Below, one piece after another: positions 39,544-49,339 of a stretch of 64,000 nucleotides of DNA (position 1 is the first letter of the stretch; every line of letters starts with the position of its first letter). The stretch covers positions 1-64,000 of the forward strand of contig JAILGB010000020.1 of NCBI GenBank assembly GCA_024697185.1, read 5' to 3'. The DNA comes from Opitutales bacterium (GTDB lineage Bacteria; Verrucomicrobiota; Verrucomicrobiia; Opitutales; UBA953). Made by a program: the position numbers and the translations under genes. Under the pieces are notes generated by a model. The model worked only from the letters and a program-made list of their open reading frames with translations. It did not search any database and was not told the DNA's origin.

Positions 39544-41367
39544 TCACATGTCAACATTATCGCTGATGTCGATCATGTAAAACTCCGGAAAGTCTATCGC
39601 CGGTAGAGATTCGATTTGCCGTTGCGTGTATTTTTTCAATATTTCCTTATTGCGCGGGTCGAGATAAAAGATCTTTTTAAAATTTTCATATGAGAGAAAA
39701 AGATACAGCCTCCCAACCGCGCGGGAACTCGCCTCATACAGCCAGGTTTTCGTATCGTTGAGCCAATCGCTGTCTCTCGGCAAAAAAACAATCACCGTGT
39801 CAGCCTCGCAGCCCACAAATTTTGACAAATGAAAAAAGTCCCACGTCTCCTCATCTTGTCCGATCTGCGAGAGTTCGTCCGGCCAATTGCTTTTTCTGTC
39901 GGGGAAAAAATCTTTGAGTCTGTTTCGCCATTGAGTCCTGTTTACAAGAAATGCCGTGCGGTCAAACTTCCCGCCGTTTCGTTTAAATCGTTTGACGAAT
40001 TCTTTCATCACGCCCGACAACTTGTCTCCTTCCGGTCCTGTAATATAAACAACCGGTTTTTGGCCCCGATATTTCCGATCCTCTTCGTTTTTATTGAAAA
40101 CCTCTCCCGCCTCTTCCGGATTTTCAATTGGCAAAAACTCGCTCCCGTCGTCGATAAAAAGCCGCGCGAATCTTGCTGTCGCCTCCGTATTGCGGCAATT
40201 CATCGTTAGAGTATGTGCCTCCATTCCCTCTATAAATTTATACAATCTCGCCGATGCGCCGTTAACATCTTTTACATTAAAGCGTTGATTTTCGTCGTAA
40301 AAGACAATCCACTGCGCGCCGGAATTCACCCGTCTCAATTCCTCAACAATATCCCAAATTTCCGGATTCAAAAGTTGCGCCTCGTCAATAATAATCAGAT
40401 CGTATTCCCGCTGTTTTTTCGATTTTAAAACTTCAAGAGCGCGTCTCCATAGGTTTGACCAAAAATCCCTGTCGTCCTTTTTGGGCTCATCATTAATCCC
40501 TGTAATCTCACGACAAAGCGTCTCGATTCGTTCCGAGCACAGCTGGTCATCTCTTTCTTTGCACGTGTGTTCACGATGAATCCCGTGCAAAATCTTGTTC
40601 CAACACAGAAGCAAGGTCCGCCTGTTCATGGCATAGGCACCGATTGTGGCAAAACGTTCCGCAAAAAGCGTTTTCCCCGTTCCCGCGCCACCGGTAACGG
40701 AAAAACTTTTTCCCGTCCGCAAAAGCTCAGACAATATTTTTTCCTGCTTGTTAATATAGGAATTGAATTGTTCCCGCTGAAAAACGGAAAGGTTCATAAA
40801 GCGGAAGGATTTTTTGACAAAACTTGAGATTGTCGATTCCATCAATTCCGGTGGCATTTCCCACTCGTCCCGCTCGCCGAGCAGTTCCAAAAACTGCTCT
40901 TCAAGCGAATCATAATCGCTGTCACAGAAGAGCACATTCCCCTCATAGCCGTATTCGGCATAATCACAATATTTTTTTTGCGGGAACGCCAAAACGCCGG
41001 CAATCCTCGGATTCGAATAATTGAAATCACAAGCACAATAACGATTACAATGTTCGGCAAAAGCCTCCACCTCCTTGTCCAACTGCTTCGAAATGTCTTT
41101 CTCCTCAGATTCGTCATCCATTCGAGCCCACCATGTTCCATTAGCCCATTCGATATATTTGCAATTTTTTTGCTCTATAATAATCACACCGCCGCTGGGT
41201 TTGTGAAACAAAATAAAATCAATCTCCCCGCGCCTGCCGCTCAAAAACTGCACAGAATAATAACAAAGCCAATCGTCAGAAAGAGACTTTTCCAAACAAC
41301 TTAAAAACTCTTTCTCCGAATTGCGTTCCTTACGACTGAAAACACTTAAATCCGCACCAATTCTCAT
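39544..41367 (-). CDS. NERD-domain / UvrD-DUF2075-like helicase
   Basis: N-terminal GRRGEIDFILFHKPSGGVIIIEQKN (NERD-like), Walker A VTGGAGTGKTLFAERFA, Walker B DLIIIDEAQLLN. Confidence 0.82.
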   Translation of the reverse strand: MRIGADLSVFSRKERNSEKEFLSCLEKSLSDDWLCYYSVQFLSGRRGEIDFILFHKPSGGVIIIEQKNCKYIEWANGTWWARMDDESEEKDISKQLDKEVEAFAEHCNRYCACDFNYSNPRIAGVLAFPQKKYCDYAEYGYEGNVLFCDSDYDSLEEQFLELLGERDEWEMPPELMESTISSFVKKSFRFMNLSVFQREQFNSYINKQEKILSELLRTGKSFSVTGGAGTGKTLFAERFATIGAYAMNRRTLLLCWNKILHGIHREHTCKERDDQLCSERIETLCREITGINDEPKKDDRDFWSNLWRRALEVLKSKKQREYDLIIIDEAQLLNPEIWDIVEELRRVNSGAQWIVFYDENQRFNVKDVNGASARLYKFIEGMEAHTLTMNCRNTEATARFARLFIDDGSEFLPIENPEEAGEVFNKNEEDRKYRGQKPVVYITGPEGDKLSGVMKEFVKRFKRNGGKFDRTAFLVNRTQWRNRLKDFFPDRKSNWPDELSQIGQDEETWDFFHLSKFVGCEADTVIVFLPRDSDWLNDTKTWLYEASSRAVGRLYLFLSYENFKKIFYLDPRNKEILKKYTQRQIESLPAIDFPEFYMIDISDNVDM

Positions 41368-41485
41368 AAAAAAATAATTTTAAAGCAACAGGGATAAAAA
41401 TTATTCCCGTTCCCGAAAATTGTCAACAAAAATCCCCGCGTTCCCGAAAAAAAATCGAGGAAACGGCGATAAAAATGCGGTTCGA

Positions 41486-42766
41486 CTAATAAAGCCAATA
41501 TTTTTTGATCCGCGCCTGGAAAATCTCCGCCTCTCTCGCCCAGCGGTCAAAATAGGCGTTAATGTTGACGCGGGCTCCGTTTTTGGCAAAATCATTAAAA
41601 AGCGCCTCGACGCCGACATGCTTGATCCAGAGTTCCCGCTGATTTTTTGTCGCGGCGGCAAAAGGATTTTTTGGGGCAAACTCACAGGCTTTTCGCATGA
41701 GATAAAAATTCAAATGACAAATCGGCAGTCTGTCCCAGTTGGAAATCGCCAAAAATGCGCCGCCCTTGTCGCCGACAGTCTTTGCCGATCCAGCGAGCCC
41801 GCGGATAAAAAAGGAATTGACGAGGGTCGCCATCTCCCGATCGCTTTTTTGGGGATAGGTCAAAAAACGGAAAGGATAGGCGATTTTGCCGTCCAGTCTT
41901 CCCGTGTGCCCGAAATCTCCCAACTGCGTTCCCAATCCCGTCATCGCATAGCCTTCGCAAGCCTCGACGGAATTGATATAAGGCGACGTCGGGATCCATT
42001 TCAAACCCGTTTGCCGCCAGCGCATCGAGCGTTCCCAGGCATACATTTTGACGACATCGACCTTGCCGATCCGTTTTTGTGCGGCGGCGGAAAGGCTAAA
42101 CCAGCCCTCGCCCAATGCCGCTTTCGCCAGTTCGCCGATTGTCAGGCCGTGAACATAGGGCGTCGGATAAAGTCCGACATAACTCTCCCATTTTTTTTCC
42201 AGTCCGGGTCCGCCGACTTTTAAGCCGCCGAGCGGATTGGGCCTGTCGAGAATCGTGACGCCGATTCCCGCTTCAAGACACGCCTCGATGACATAGCGCA
42301 TGCAAGAAATATAAGTATAACTGCGGGAACCGATGTCTTGGAGGTCGATAACGATGCGATCAAGTCCGCGCAACATCTCCGCCGTCGGTTTTCGCGTCGC
42401 CCCATAAAGAGAAAAAACAGGTAGTCCCGTTTTGGCGTCGATTTGGTTTTGAATGATTTTTTCAGCTGGAACATCGCCGTAAATACCGTGTTCCGGTCCA
42501 AAAAGTTTTACCAACTTGACGCCCGCCCGCCGTCCGCGCGTATGTAAAATCTGAATCGTGCTCTCGCCGCGGCAATTGACACCGGCGGGATGTGTGAGCA
42601 AGCCGATCCGCAGTCCTTTGAGCCGCTTAAAATTTTCGCGTTCCAATTCATCAATCCCCAACCTGACGCCGCCTCGCGGGCGATTGGCGAAATCGGGAGC
42701 GGCGGACAAAAACGGCGTTCCCGCGAGAGCGATTGAGAGGGTAGTAATAAATTGGAGTCTGTTCAT
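41486..42766 (-). CDS. secreted DUF1343 family protein (NamZ-like exo-beta-N-acetylmuramidase family)
   Basis: RLGIDELERENFKRLKGLRIGLLTHPAGVNCRGESTIQILH...KLFGPEHGIYGDVPA...DLQDIGSRSYTYISCM...LDRPNPLGG. Start set to MNRLQF. Confidence 0.88.
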   Translation of the reverse strand: MNRLQFITTLSIALAGTPFLSAAPDFANRPRGGVRLGIDELERENFKRLKGLRIGLLTHPAGVNCRGESTIQILHTRGRRAGVKLVKLFGPEHGIYGDVPAEKIIQNQIDAKTGLPVFSLYGATRKPTAEMLRGLDRIVIDLQDIGSRSYTYISCMRYVIEACLEAGIGVTILDRPNPLGGLKVGGPGLEKKWESYVGLYPTPYVHGLTIGELAKAALGEGWFSLSAAAQKRIGKVDVVKMYAWERSMRWRQTGLKWIPTSPYINSVEACEGYAMTGLGTQLGDFGHTGRLDGKIAYPFRFLTYPQKSDREMATLVNSFFIRGLAGSAKTVGDKGGAFLAISNWDRLPICHLNFYLMRKACEFAPKNPFAAATKNQRELWIKHVGVEALFNDFAKNGARVNINAYFDRWAREAEIFQARIKKYWLY

Positions 42767-42767
42767 T

Positions 42768-45326
42768 TTATTTTGCTTCAAGCCAGTTAGAGGCGGCGGC
42801 GCTGTCGGCGACAAGCGGCACCGTGAGCGGGAACGCGTTTTGCATCTCTCGCGTCACAATCGTTTTTACGATTTCGACGGTTTCGGCGGGGGTTTCGACA
42901 ATCAATTCGTCGTGAATCTGCAAAACAATACGGGCTGCGGGAACGGATTTTTTGAGTGCGGCATCGACTTTAAGCATCGCCACCTTCATGATGTCGGCGG
43001 CGGAACCCTGAATCGGCGTGTTGAGCGCAAGTCGCTCGCCCAGTTTTTGAACGACCTTGTTGGCGGCGGCGAGTTCCGGCAGATTGCGACGACGGCCGAG
43101 AACCGTCTCAACAAAGCCGTCACTGCGCGCCTTGGCGATAATTTCATCCATGTAGCGGCGCACTCCCGCGTATTTTTTAAAATAGTTCTCCATGTAGTTT
43201 TTAGCTTCGGCACGCGAGATCCCGAGCGACTGGGCGAGCGCGAATTCGCCGATCCCGTAAATGATGCCGAAATTGACGGCCTTGGCATGGCGGCGCATCG
43301 TCGGCGTCACAGCCTCCGGCGCACAATGAAAAACATTGCAGGCGGTAACGCCGTGAATATCTTCGCCCTCACGAAAAGCTTCGCGCATCGACTCGTCGCC
43401 GGAAATATGCGCCAACACGCGCAACTCGACTTGCGAATAGTCCGCATCGACAAAAACGCAGCCCGGCTTGGCGACGAACATCCGCCGCAAATCTCCGCCC
43501 AACTCGCCCCGCGCGGGAACGTTTTGCAGATTGGGCTCCGACGAACTCAAACGTCCCGTGACGGTGATCGCCTGATTGAAAGTCGTGTGAATCCTACCGT
43601 CGGCGGCGACCGATTCGACAAGCCCGTCCGTAATGCCTTTCAGTTTGACAAGCTGGCGATAAGTCAAAATCTTGCCGACAACAGGCGACAGCGGCATCAG
43701 CTCTTTCAAAACCTCGGCGTCTGTCGAATAACCGCTTTTTGTTTTGTGGCGCGCCGGCAATTGCAGTTTTTCAAACAAAATCACACCCAACTGCTTGGGA
43801 GAATTGAGATTGAAGGTTTCACCGACTTCGGCAAAGATCTCCTGTCGCAAAAGCGCCGCCCTTTCGTCCAAATCGGCTGAAAACGCGCGCATTTTTTCAC
43901 AATCGACGGCAATGCCCGTCGCCTCGATTTCCGCCAGCAAAAAAGTCAACGGCATTTCGACCGTCTTAAAAAGTTCCAACAGCGCAGCTTTTTTCGACAG
44001 AGCCTCCTCTTGGCTTTTGTAGATTTCCCGAAACTCCGCCATCGTTGCGGGAACGCCGATTTTTTTTGCGGGATCAAGCACATAGGCCGCCAGAGCGATG
44101 TCAAAAAATTCACGCTCGGCAAAAAGTCCGTTCCCGTCAAATTTTCCGGAAATCTTAATCCATTGTCTCAAAATCGATTTGAGGTCATAAGCGACAAGTT
44201 TTGCCGTTCCCGCAAAAATCGCCTTCAATGCCTGCGGGAACGCCAATTCGTCGGCTTCAAAAAACTGCGTTCCCGCGGCAATTTGCAAAATCCCATTTCG
44301 GAGCAGGAGAAAAATTTCCGGCGTTCCCGCGGCGGCTTCATTAAATTTTTCCTCGTCAAAAGGAAGCGTTTCCTCCGCGTTCCCGCCAGCGTCTTTTTCA
44401 TCGTCCCCGCCAAAATCGAGCGTGAGTTCGTCCGGTTCCTGCACCGCGACAGACTGCAAGTTCCAATCCTTGATCAGTTTTGAAAAATCCAGGCGTTTGA
44501 AAATCTTATAAAGTGCGGCATCGTCGGCGTTCCCGCGCAAATTTTGTTCCGGGGCAAAGTCGAGCGGCGCTTCCCGGCAAATCGTCGCCAGGTCATAGGA
44601 AAGCCATGCGGAATCTTTGCCGGCAATCAATTTGTTTTTGAGCGAATCGCGGATATCGAGCGCTTCGACATTCCCGTAAATCGTTTTGAGATCTCCGCAG
44701 GAGACGAGAAGTTCCCGCGCGGTTTTTTCGCCGATGCCGGGAACACCGGGAATGTTGTCGGACGCATCGCCCCAAAGCGCTTTGAGATCGACGATTTTTG
44801 CGGGAACGAAATGGTAGTCTTCAAAAAATTTTTCCGGTGTATAATCGATTGTGTCGGTTTTGCCCATTCGCGAAACGATGAGTTTTACCGTGGTTGTCTG
44901 CGAAACAAGTTGGAGGCTGTCGCGGTCGCCGGTGACGACAATGCAGCGCCAGTCCGATTTTTCACAACGGCTCGCGATCGTGCCGATCAGATCGTCCGCC
45001 TCCCAGCCTTCCTGTTCATAGACGGGAACGCGCATCGCGCCCAAAATTTCTTTTGCCAACGGGATTTGCGGCCTCAAGTCGTCGGGCATCGGCTTTCGCT
45101 GCGCCTTGTATTGCGGATATTTTTTGTGGCGGAATGTCGGTGCATGAACATCAAAACAGACACAGAGTGCGTCCGGCTTTTCCTCGTTGAGCAAGCGTTG
45201 TAAGATCATCAAAAAACCATAAACGGCGTTTGTCGGAGTGCCGTCGCTCGCACTCAAAGGACGAATCCCGTAAAAAGCGCGATTGATAATGCTGTTCCCG
45301 TCAAGCACCATTAATTTTTTCATCAT
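42768..45326 (-). CDS. polA: DNA polymerase I
   Basis: N-terminal 5'-nuclease (DGNSIINRAFYGIRPL...GWEADDLIGTIA) and family A polymerase domain (DADYSQVELRVLAHISGDESM...RRHAKAVNFGIIYG...QIHDELIVE). Confidence 0.96.
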   Translation of the reverse strand: MMKKLMVLDGNSIINRAFYGIRPLSASDGTPTNAVYGFLMILQRLLNEEKPDALCVCFDVHAPTFRHKKYPQYKAQRKPMPDDLRPQIPLAKEILGAMRVPVYEQEGWEADDLIGTIASRCEKSDWRCIVVTGDRDSLQLVSQTTTVKLIVSRMGKTDTIDYTPEKFFEDYHFVPAKIVDLKALWGDASDNIPGVPGIGEKTARELLVSCGDLKTIYGNVEALDIRDSLKNKLIAGKDSAWLSYDLATICREAPLDFAPEQNLRGNADDAALYKIFKRLDFSKLIKDWNLQSVAVQEPDELTLDFGGDDEKDAGGNAEETLPFDEEKFNEAAAGTPEIFLLLRNGILQIAAGTQFFEADELAFPQALKAIFAGTAKLVAYDLKSILRQWIKISGKFDGNGLFAEREFFDIALAAYVLDPAKKIGVPATMAEFREIYKSQEEALSKKAALLELFKTVEMPLTFLLAEIEATGIAVDCEKMRAFSADLDERAALLRQEIFAEVGETFNLNSPKQLGVILFEKLQLPARHKTKSGYSTDAEVLKELMPLSPVVGKILTYRQLVKLKGITDGLVESVAADGRIHTTFNQAITVTGRLSSSEPNLQNVPARGELGGDLRRMFVAKPGCVFVDADYSQVELRVLAHISGDESMREAFREGEDIHGVTACNVFHCAPEAVTPTMRRHAKAVNFGIIYGIGEFALAQSLGISRAEAKNYMENYFKKYAGVRRYMDEIIAKARSDGFVETVLGRRRNLPELAAANKVVQKLGERLALNTPIQGSAADIMKVAMLKVDAALKKSVPAARIVLQIHDELIVETPAETVEIVKTIVTREMQNAFPLTVPLVADSAAASNWLEAK

Positions 45327-45330
45327 CTTC

Positions 45331-46713
45331 TCAAATCGATTTGGCGTGTTTGGGCGTTCCCGCCGGATTAAAATAAGCGTCGAACGGCAACGCGATCAGA
45401 CGGATGAAGAGACGCCCTTTTTGTGTGACTCTAAAACCGTTCCCGTCGGCAAAAGGTTCAATCAGACCGTCCGCCTGCAAAGGCGCCAGCTTGGCGATTT
45501 CCGCCGCATAGCGTTTTTTAAAATCAAAACCGAAGCGCGTTCCCGCCGCGACAAAATCAAGCTGGAGCTCGCACATGATTTTTGAAATAATCTCACGGCG
45601 GCGCAAATCTTCTTCCGTCAACGCCAACGCCTTTACGGTCGCCATCGAGCCGGCGGAGATCAGCTCACAATAGCGAGCGTAGTCTTTTTCGTTTTGTGAA
45701 AATGCCCGCGCCGACTGTGAAATCGCCGACATTCCCAAGGCGACAATCGGCAAGCCCGCGTGTGTAGAATAACCCTGAAAATTCCGTTGCAGTCGGCGTT
45801 CCCGCAAAGCCTGCACCAGCTCGTCGTCGGGCCGCGCAAAATGATCGAGCCCGATATAAACATAGGATGCCGCGCAAAGCCGTTCGATAATCGTTTTCAA
45901 AAGCTCCAATTTCAAATCCGGTCCCGGCAGCGCTCCCGTCGCTTCGAGCAGTTTTTGTTGCGGCTTGATCCACGGCACATGAGCGTAGCTAAAAACGGAA
46001 AAGCGGTCCGGCTGCAAAGCGATCGTTTCCGTCAGTGTTTTTTGAAAAGTCTCGACTGTCTGATACGGCAAACCGTAAATCAAGTCGAAGTTGACCGAAG
46101 TGAAACCGCATTCACGAAGATTTCTGACGCAGGCGGCGACAACGGGCAACGGCTGGACACGATGAATGGCCGCTTGCGTTTGCGGATTGAGATCTTGGAC
46201 ACCTAACGAGGCGCGCGTGCAGCCGAGACGACGAAAAGCCTCGATGATTTCGCGCGAAGCCGTTCGCGGATCAAGCTCGACGGAAATCTCCGCATCGGGC
46301 TCGACAATCAGCCGTTCCCGCAAAATGGCGCTGATGCGATCGATTTGGCGCGGGAGTAAAGCGCTGGGCGTGCCGCCGCCAAAATGGATTTGGGCGACAT
46401 GAATCTTGCCGGAACTCTCAAGGCGGGCGCAACGAAGAGCGAGTTCTTTTTCAAGACAATCAATATAATCGTCCGCAGCAGAATCGCCTTTGCAGGGAAC
46501 TGTCGTGCAGCCGCAATACCAACAGAGAGAACGGCAAAACGGAATATGGATGTAAATTGAAACGACGTTCCCGCTCCGCGCAATGTCCTCCCGCATCAAA
46601 AGCTCGACAGCTTCAAAATTTTCATCCGTCTTAAACTGCAACGCCGTCGGATACGATGTGTATCGTGGCGCGGGAACGTTGTATTTTTTTACCAGATCCA
46701 AATCAACGTTCAT
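45331..46713 (-). CDS. hemN: oxygen-independent coproporphyrinogen III oxidase
   Basis: YNVPAPRYTSYPTALQF...YIHIPFCRSLCWYCGCTT...HFGGGTPS...SLGVQDLNPQTQAAIHR...NFQGYSTHAGLP. Confidence 0.94.
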   Translation of the reverse strand: MNVDLDLVKKYNVPAPRYTSYPTALQFKTDENFEAVELLMREDIARSGNVVSIYIHIPFCRSLCWYCGCTTVPCKGDSAADDYIDCLEKELALRCARLESSGKIHVAQIHFGGGTPSALLPRQIDRISAILRERLIVEPDAEISVELDPRTASREIIEAFRRLGCTRASLGVQDLNPQTQAAIHRVQPLPVVAACVRNLRECGFTSVNFDLIYGLPYQTVETFQKTLTETIALQPDRFSVFSYAHVPWIKPQQKLLEATGALPGPDLKLELLKTIIERLCAASYVYIGLDHFARPDDELVQALRERRLQRNFQGYSTHAGLPIVALGMSAISQSARAFSQNEKDYARYCELISAGSMATVKALALTEEDLRRREIISKIMCELQLDFVAAGTRFGFDFKKRYAAEIAKLAPLQADGLIEPFADGNGFRVTQKGRLFIRLIALPFDAYFNPAGTPKHAKSI

Positions 46714-46723
46714 AATATCCCCT

Positions 46724-48496
46724 TCAAGCGTTCATGATATTTTTGCAAAAATGCTCCAGACGCTCTTGAATGCGTCGCGGATCGCCTTCCTGCAAAACTT
46801 CATGCGCCAAAGCCTGCATGTCAGTAAGTTTGGAATGGCGGAGATTGTAGCGGATAAGCGACGCGTTTAAAACGCTCATACTCAACGCGTCGGCGCCGCA
46901 ACCGATCAAAAACGGAGCGAAAACAGCCGTTCCCGCCATTTCTCCGCAGACCGCGCACCAGATTTTTGCCTCGTGCGCCGAATTGATCGTCTTGGCGATA
47001 GCCCGCAAGACTGCCGGATGAAACGAATCGTAAAGATAGGAAATCTTGGAATTGCCGCGATCGACCGCCAACATATACTGCGTCAAATCGTTTGTCCCGA
47101 TCGAAAAGAAATCGACATGCTTTGCCAAATCGTCCGAAATCGCCACGGCTGCCGGCAGTTCGATCATCGCTCCGACGGATATGTTTTCGTCAAACGGCAC
47201 ATCGCGGGAACGCAAATCCGATTTCGCCTCTTCCAAAACTTCCTTCGCCGCCAAAAGTTCCCGCAACGAAGAGATCATCGGGAACATGATGCGGACATTC
47301 TTGCGCGTCGAAGTGCGCAAAATCGCCCGCAACTGTTCTTTGAAAATATCCTTGAACTCCAAACAAAAGCGAATGGCGCGAAATCCCATGAACGGATTGG
47401 TCTCCGGCGGCATCAACGAGGAAGAAATATGCTTGTCGCCGCCGATGTCCAAGGTGCGGATCACACAATTGGAATTCGACGGGATCGCTTCCGTCACGGC
47501 GCTGTATTCCTTGAACTGCGCCTCTTCGTCCGGGAACGAATTGGTGCGCATAAAAATGCCCTCGCTTCTGAAAAGCCCGACTGCCGTAATTTTCGCCTTG
47601 TCAAGCGATTCTAAATTTTCCTTGCCGGAAATATTGGCTTCGAGATAAAAACGGTGGCCGTCGAGCGTCACGTCATCCTTGCCGGCGTCTGCGGCGATCC
47701 GCATATCAATTTCCGACTGGCGAGAAGCGATCTTCTCATAAACCTCAATCGTCTTTTCCGAAGGGTTGATATAAACGATCCCTTGAGAACCGTCGATCAG
47801 CAAGTCGTCCTCTTGAGCGATTTTAAGCGTGGCGTTGCGCAGACCGACGACGGCGGGAATGCCCAATGTGCGCGCAAAAATCGCCGCGTGGGAAGTGTGA
47901 TTGCCCGTATCCGTCAAAATCGCCCGCACTTGGCATTTTTCAAAACCAATCGTCTCCGACGGCGTCAGATTTTCCGAAACGACAATATGATCTTGGAGAT
48001 ATTCGGAAGCCTGATCCAGCGTTTTTCCTGTCAGGTTGCGCAAAATCCGCTCCGTGACATCGCGAATGTCGGTAACGCGTTCCTTCAAAAAACTGTCATC
48101 GAGCGAGGAAAAGAAATCGATATATTTGCCGGCGACAGAATTAAAGCAATGTTCCGCATTCAAGCGGGAATTGCGGATTGCCTCATCTGTCTTATTGATG
48201 ACGGCGGGATCGTCAAGCACCAGAAGATGCGCGTCAAAAATCGACGCTTCGAGCGCGCCGACGCGGGAACGCATCTCATCGCCCAAAGCCTGGATCTGCC
48301 GTCGGGTTTGCGCGACCGCCGCATGGAAACGGCGCACTTCCGTCTCAATCCGCTCCGGACGAATTTTAAAACACGGCAGATCAGATTTTCGCGCCAAAAA
48401 AACAAAAGCTTTGCCCCGGACGATGCCCGGCGAAGCTCCAATCCCGTGCAAGCAAATTTCGGGACGCTGGTTCTGGGTTGTCTGTTCACCGCTCAT
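46724..48496 (-). CDS. ptsI: phosphoenolpyruvate-protein phosphotransferase (PTS enzyme I)
   Basis: ILTDTGNHTSHAAIFARTLGIPAVVG...LFRSEGIFM...LDIGGDKH...FFSIGTNDLTQYMLAVDRGN. Start set to MSGEQ. Confidence 0.94.
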   Translation of the reverse strand: MSGEQTTQNQRPEICLHGIGASPGIVRGKAFVFLARKSDLPCFKIRPERIETEVRRFHAAVAQTRRQIQALGDEMRSRVGALEASIFDAHLLVLDDPAVINKTDEAIRNSRLNAEHCFNSVAGKYIDFFSSLDDSFLKERVTDIRDVTERILRNLTGKTLDQASEYLQDHIVVSENLTPSETIGFEKCQVRAILTDTGNHTSHAAIFARTLGIPAVVGLRNATLKIAQEDDLLIDGSQGIVYINPSEKTIEVYEKIASRQSEIDMRIAADAGKDDVTLDGHRFYLEANISGKENLESLDKAKITAVGLFRSEGIFMRTNSFPDEEAQFKEYSAVTEAIPSNSNCVIRTLDIGGDKHISSSLMPPETNPFMGFRAIRFCLEFKDIFKEQLRAILRTSTRKNVRIMFPMISSLRELLAAKEVLEEAKSDLRSRDVPFDENISVGAMIELPAAVAISDDLAKHVDFFSIGTNDLTQYMLAVDRGNSKISYLYDSFHPAVLRAIAKTINSAHEAKIWCAVCGEMAGTAVFAPFLIGCGADALSMSVLNASLIRYNLRHSKLTDMQALAHEVLQEGDPRRIQERLEHFCKNIMNA

Positions 48497-48554
48497 TGCT
48501 TTTATGATAACAACAAGACAAAGTTCCCGCGAATAAATTTTCATTCCCGGGCGA

Positions 48555-48576
48555 ATGCGGGAAAATGCGTTCCCGC
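48555..48576 (-). terminator. motif-derived hairpin downstream of nif3
   Basis: 8-bp stem TGCGGGAA / TTCCCGCA, 6-nt loop. Confidence 0.5.
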
Positions 48577-48579
48577 AAG

Positions 48580-49338
48580 CTACAAAACGCAGTCTTCGGG
48601 AATGAAAATTTGGGGAATTTCAAATGTTTTTGCGACTTCTTCCGCAAGGGCGCGTATCCCCAAAGTTTCCGTCGCATAATGCCCGCACGGATAAATGTTA
48701 AACCCCTGCTCTTGCGCCTCCGCAAACACCGCGTGCTTGACCTCTCCCGTGACGAGAGTGTCACAGCCGAGTTCGTGCATCGCGGTGAGCGCCGTATTGC
48801 CGCTGCCGCACAAAATTGCGATGCGGGATAATTTTTCGTTCCCGCAATCGATCGATTTGAATGTCTGCGGGAACAAGGTTTTGAGGCGCGATTTCAAAAG
48901 TTCGCGATCCATGCCGTCCGCGTCGCAGACCGCGGCAAAAGTCCGCCCTTCATAAGACAGTCCCCAAGAAAGAATTTTGAGTCCCAAAGCCTTGGCGAGC
49001 AAAGCGTTATGCCCGATTTCCCGATGGCAATCCAAGGGCAGATGACATGAAAAAACGGCGAGATTGGCGTCGATTAATGTTTTAAATTTTTTATAAATCG
49101 TTCCCGTGACCGGAATTTGCGGTGTCCAAAACATTCCATGGTGCACCAGCAGCAAATCCGCTCCAGCCTGCACCGCCGCGTCGATTACGCCGGAGCTCGC
49201 ATCCACTGCGCAAGCGATTTTTTTGACGTTCCCGTCATTTGCAAATTGCAGCCCGTTGTTGGCGCCCGGGAAATCGACAAAGCCGCGCATTTCCAAGCGT
49301 TCCTCGCAATAAGCGATAATATCCGTCAGTTTTGCCAT
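48580..49338 (-). CDS. Nif3-like dinuclear metal center protein
   Basis: VDASSGVIDAAVQAGADLLLVHHGMFWTP...FSCHLPLDCHREIGHNALLAKALGL...DTLVTGEVKH. Start set to MAKLTD. Confidence 0.92.
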   Translation of the reverse strand: MAKLTDIIAYCEERLEMRGFVDFPGANNGLQFANDGNVKKIACAVDASSGVIDAAVQAGADLLLVHHGMFWTPQIPVTGTIYKKFKTLIDANLAVFSCHLPLDCHREIGHNALLAKALGLKILSWGLSYEGRTFAAVCDADGMDRELLKSRLKTLFPQTFKSIDCGNEKLSRIAILCGSGNTALTAMHELGCDTLVTGEVKHAVFAEAQEQGFNIYPCGHYATETLGIRALAEEVAKTFEIPQIFIPEDCVL

Positions 49339-49339
49339 C

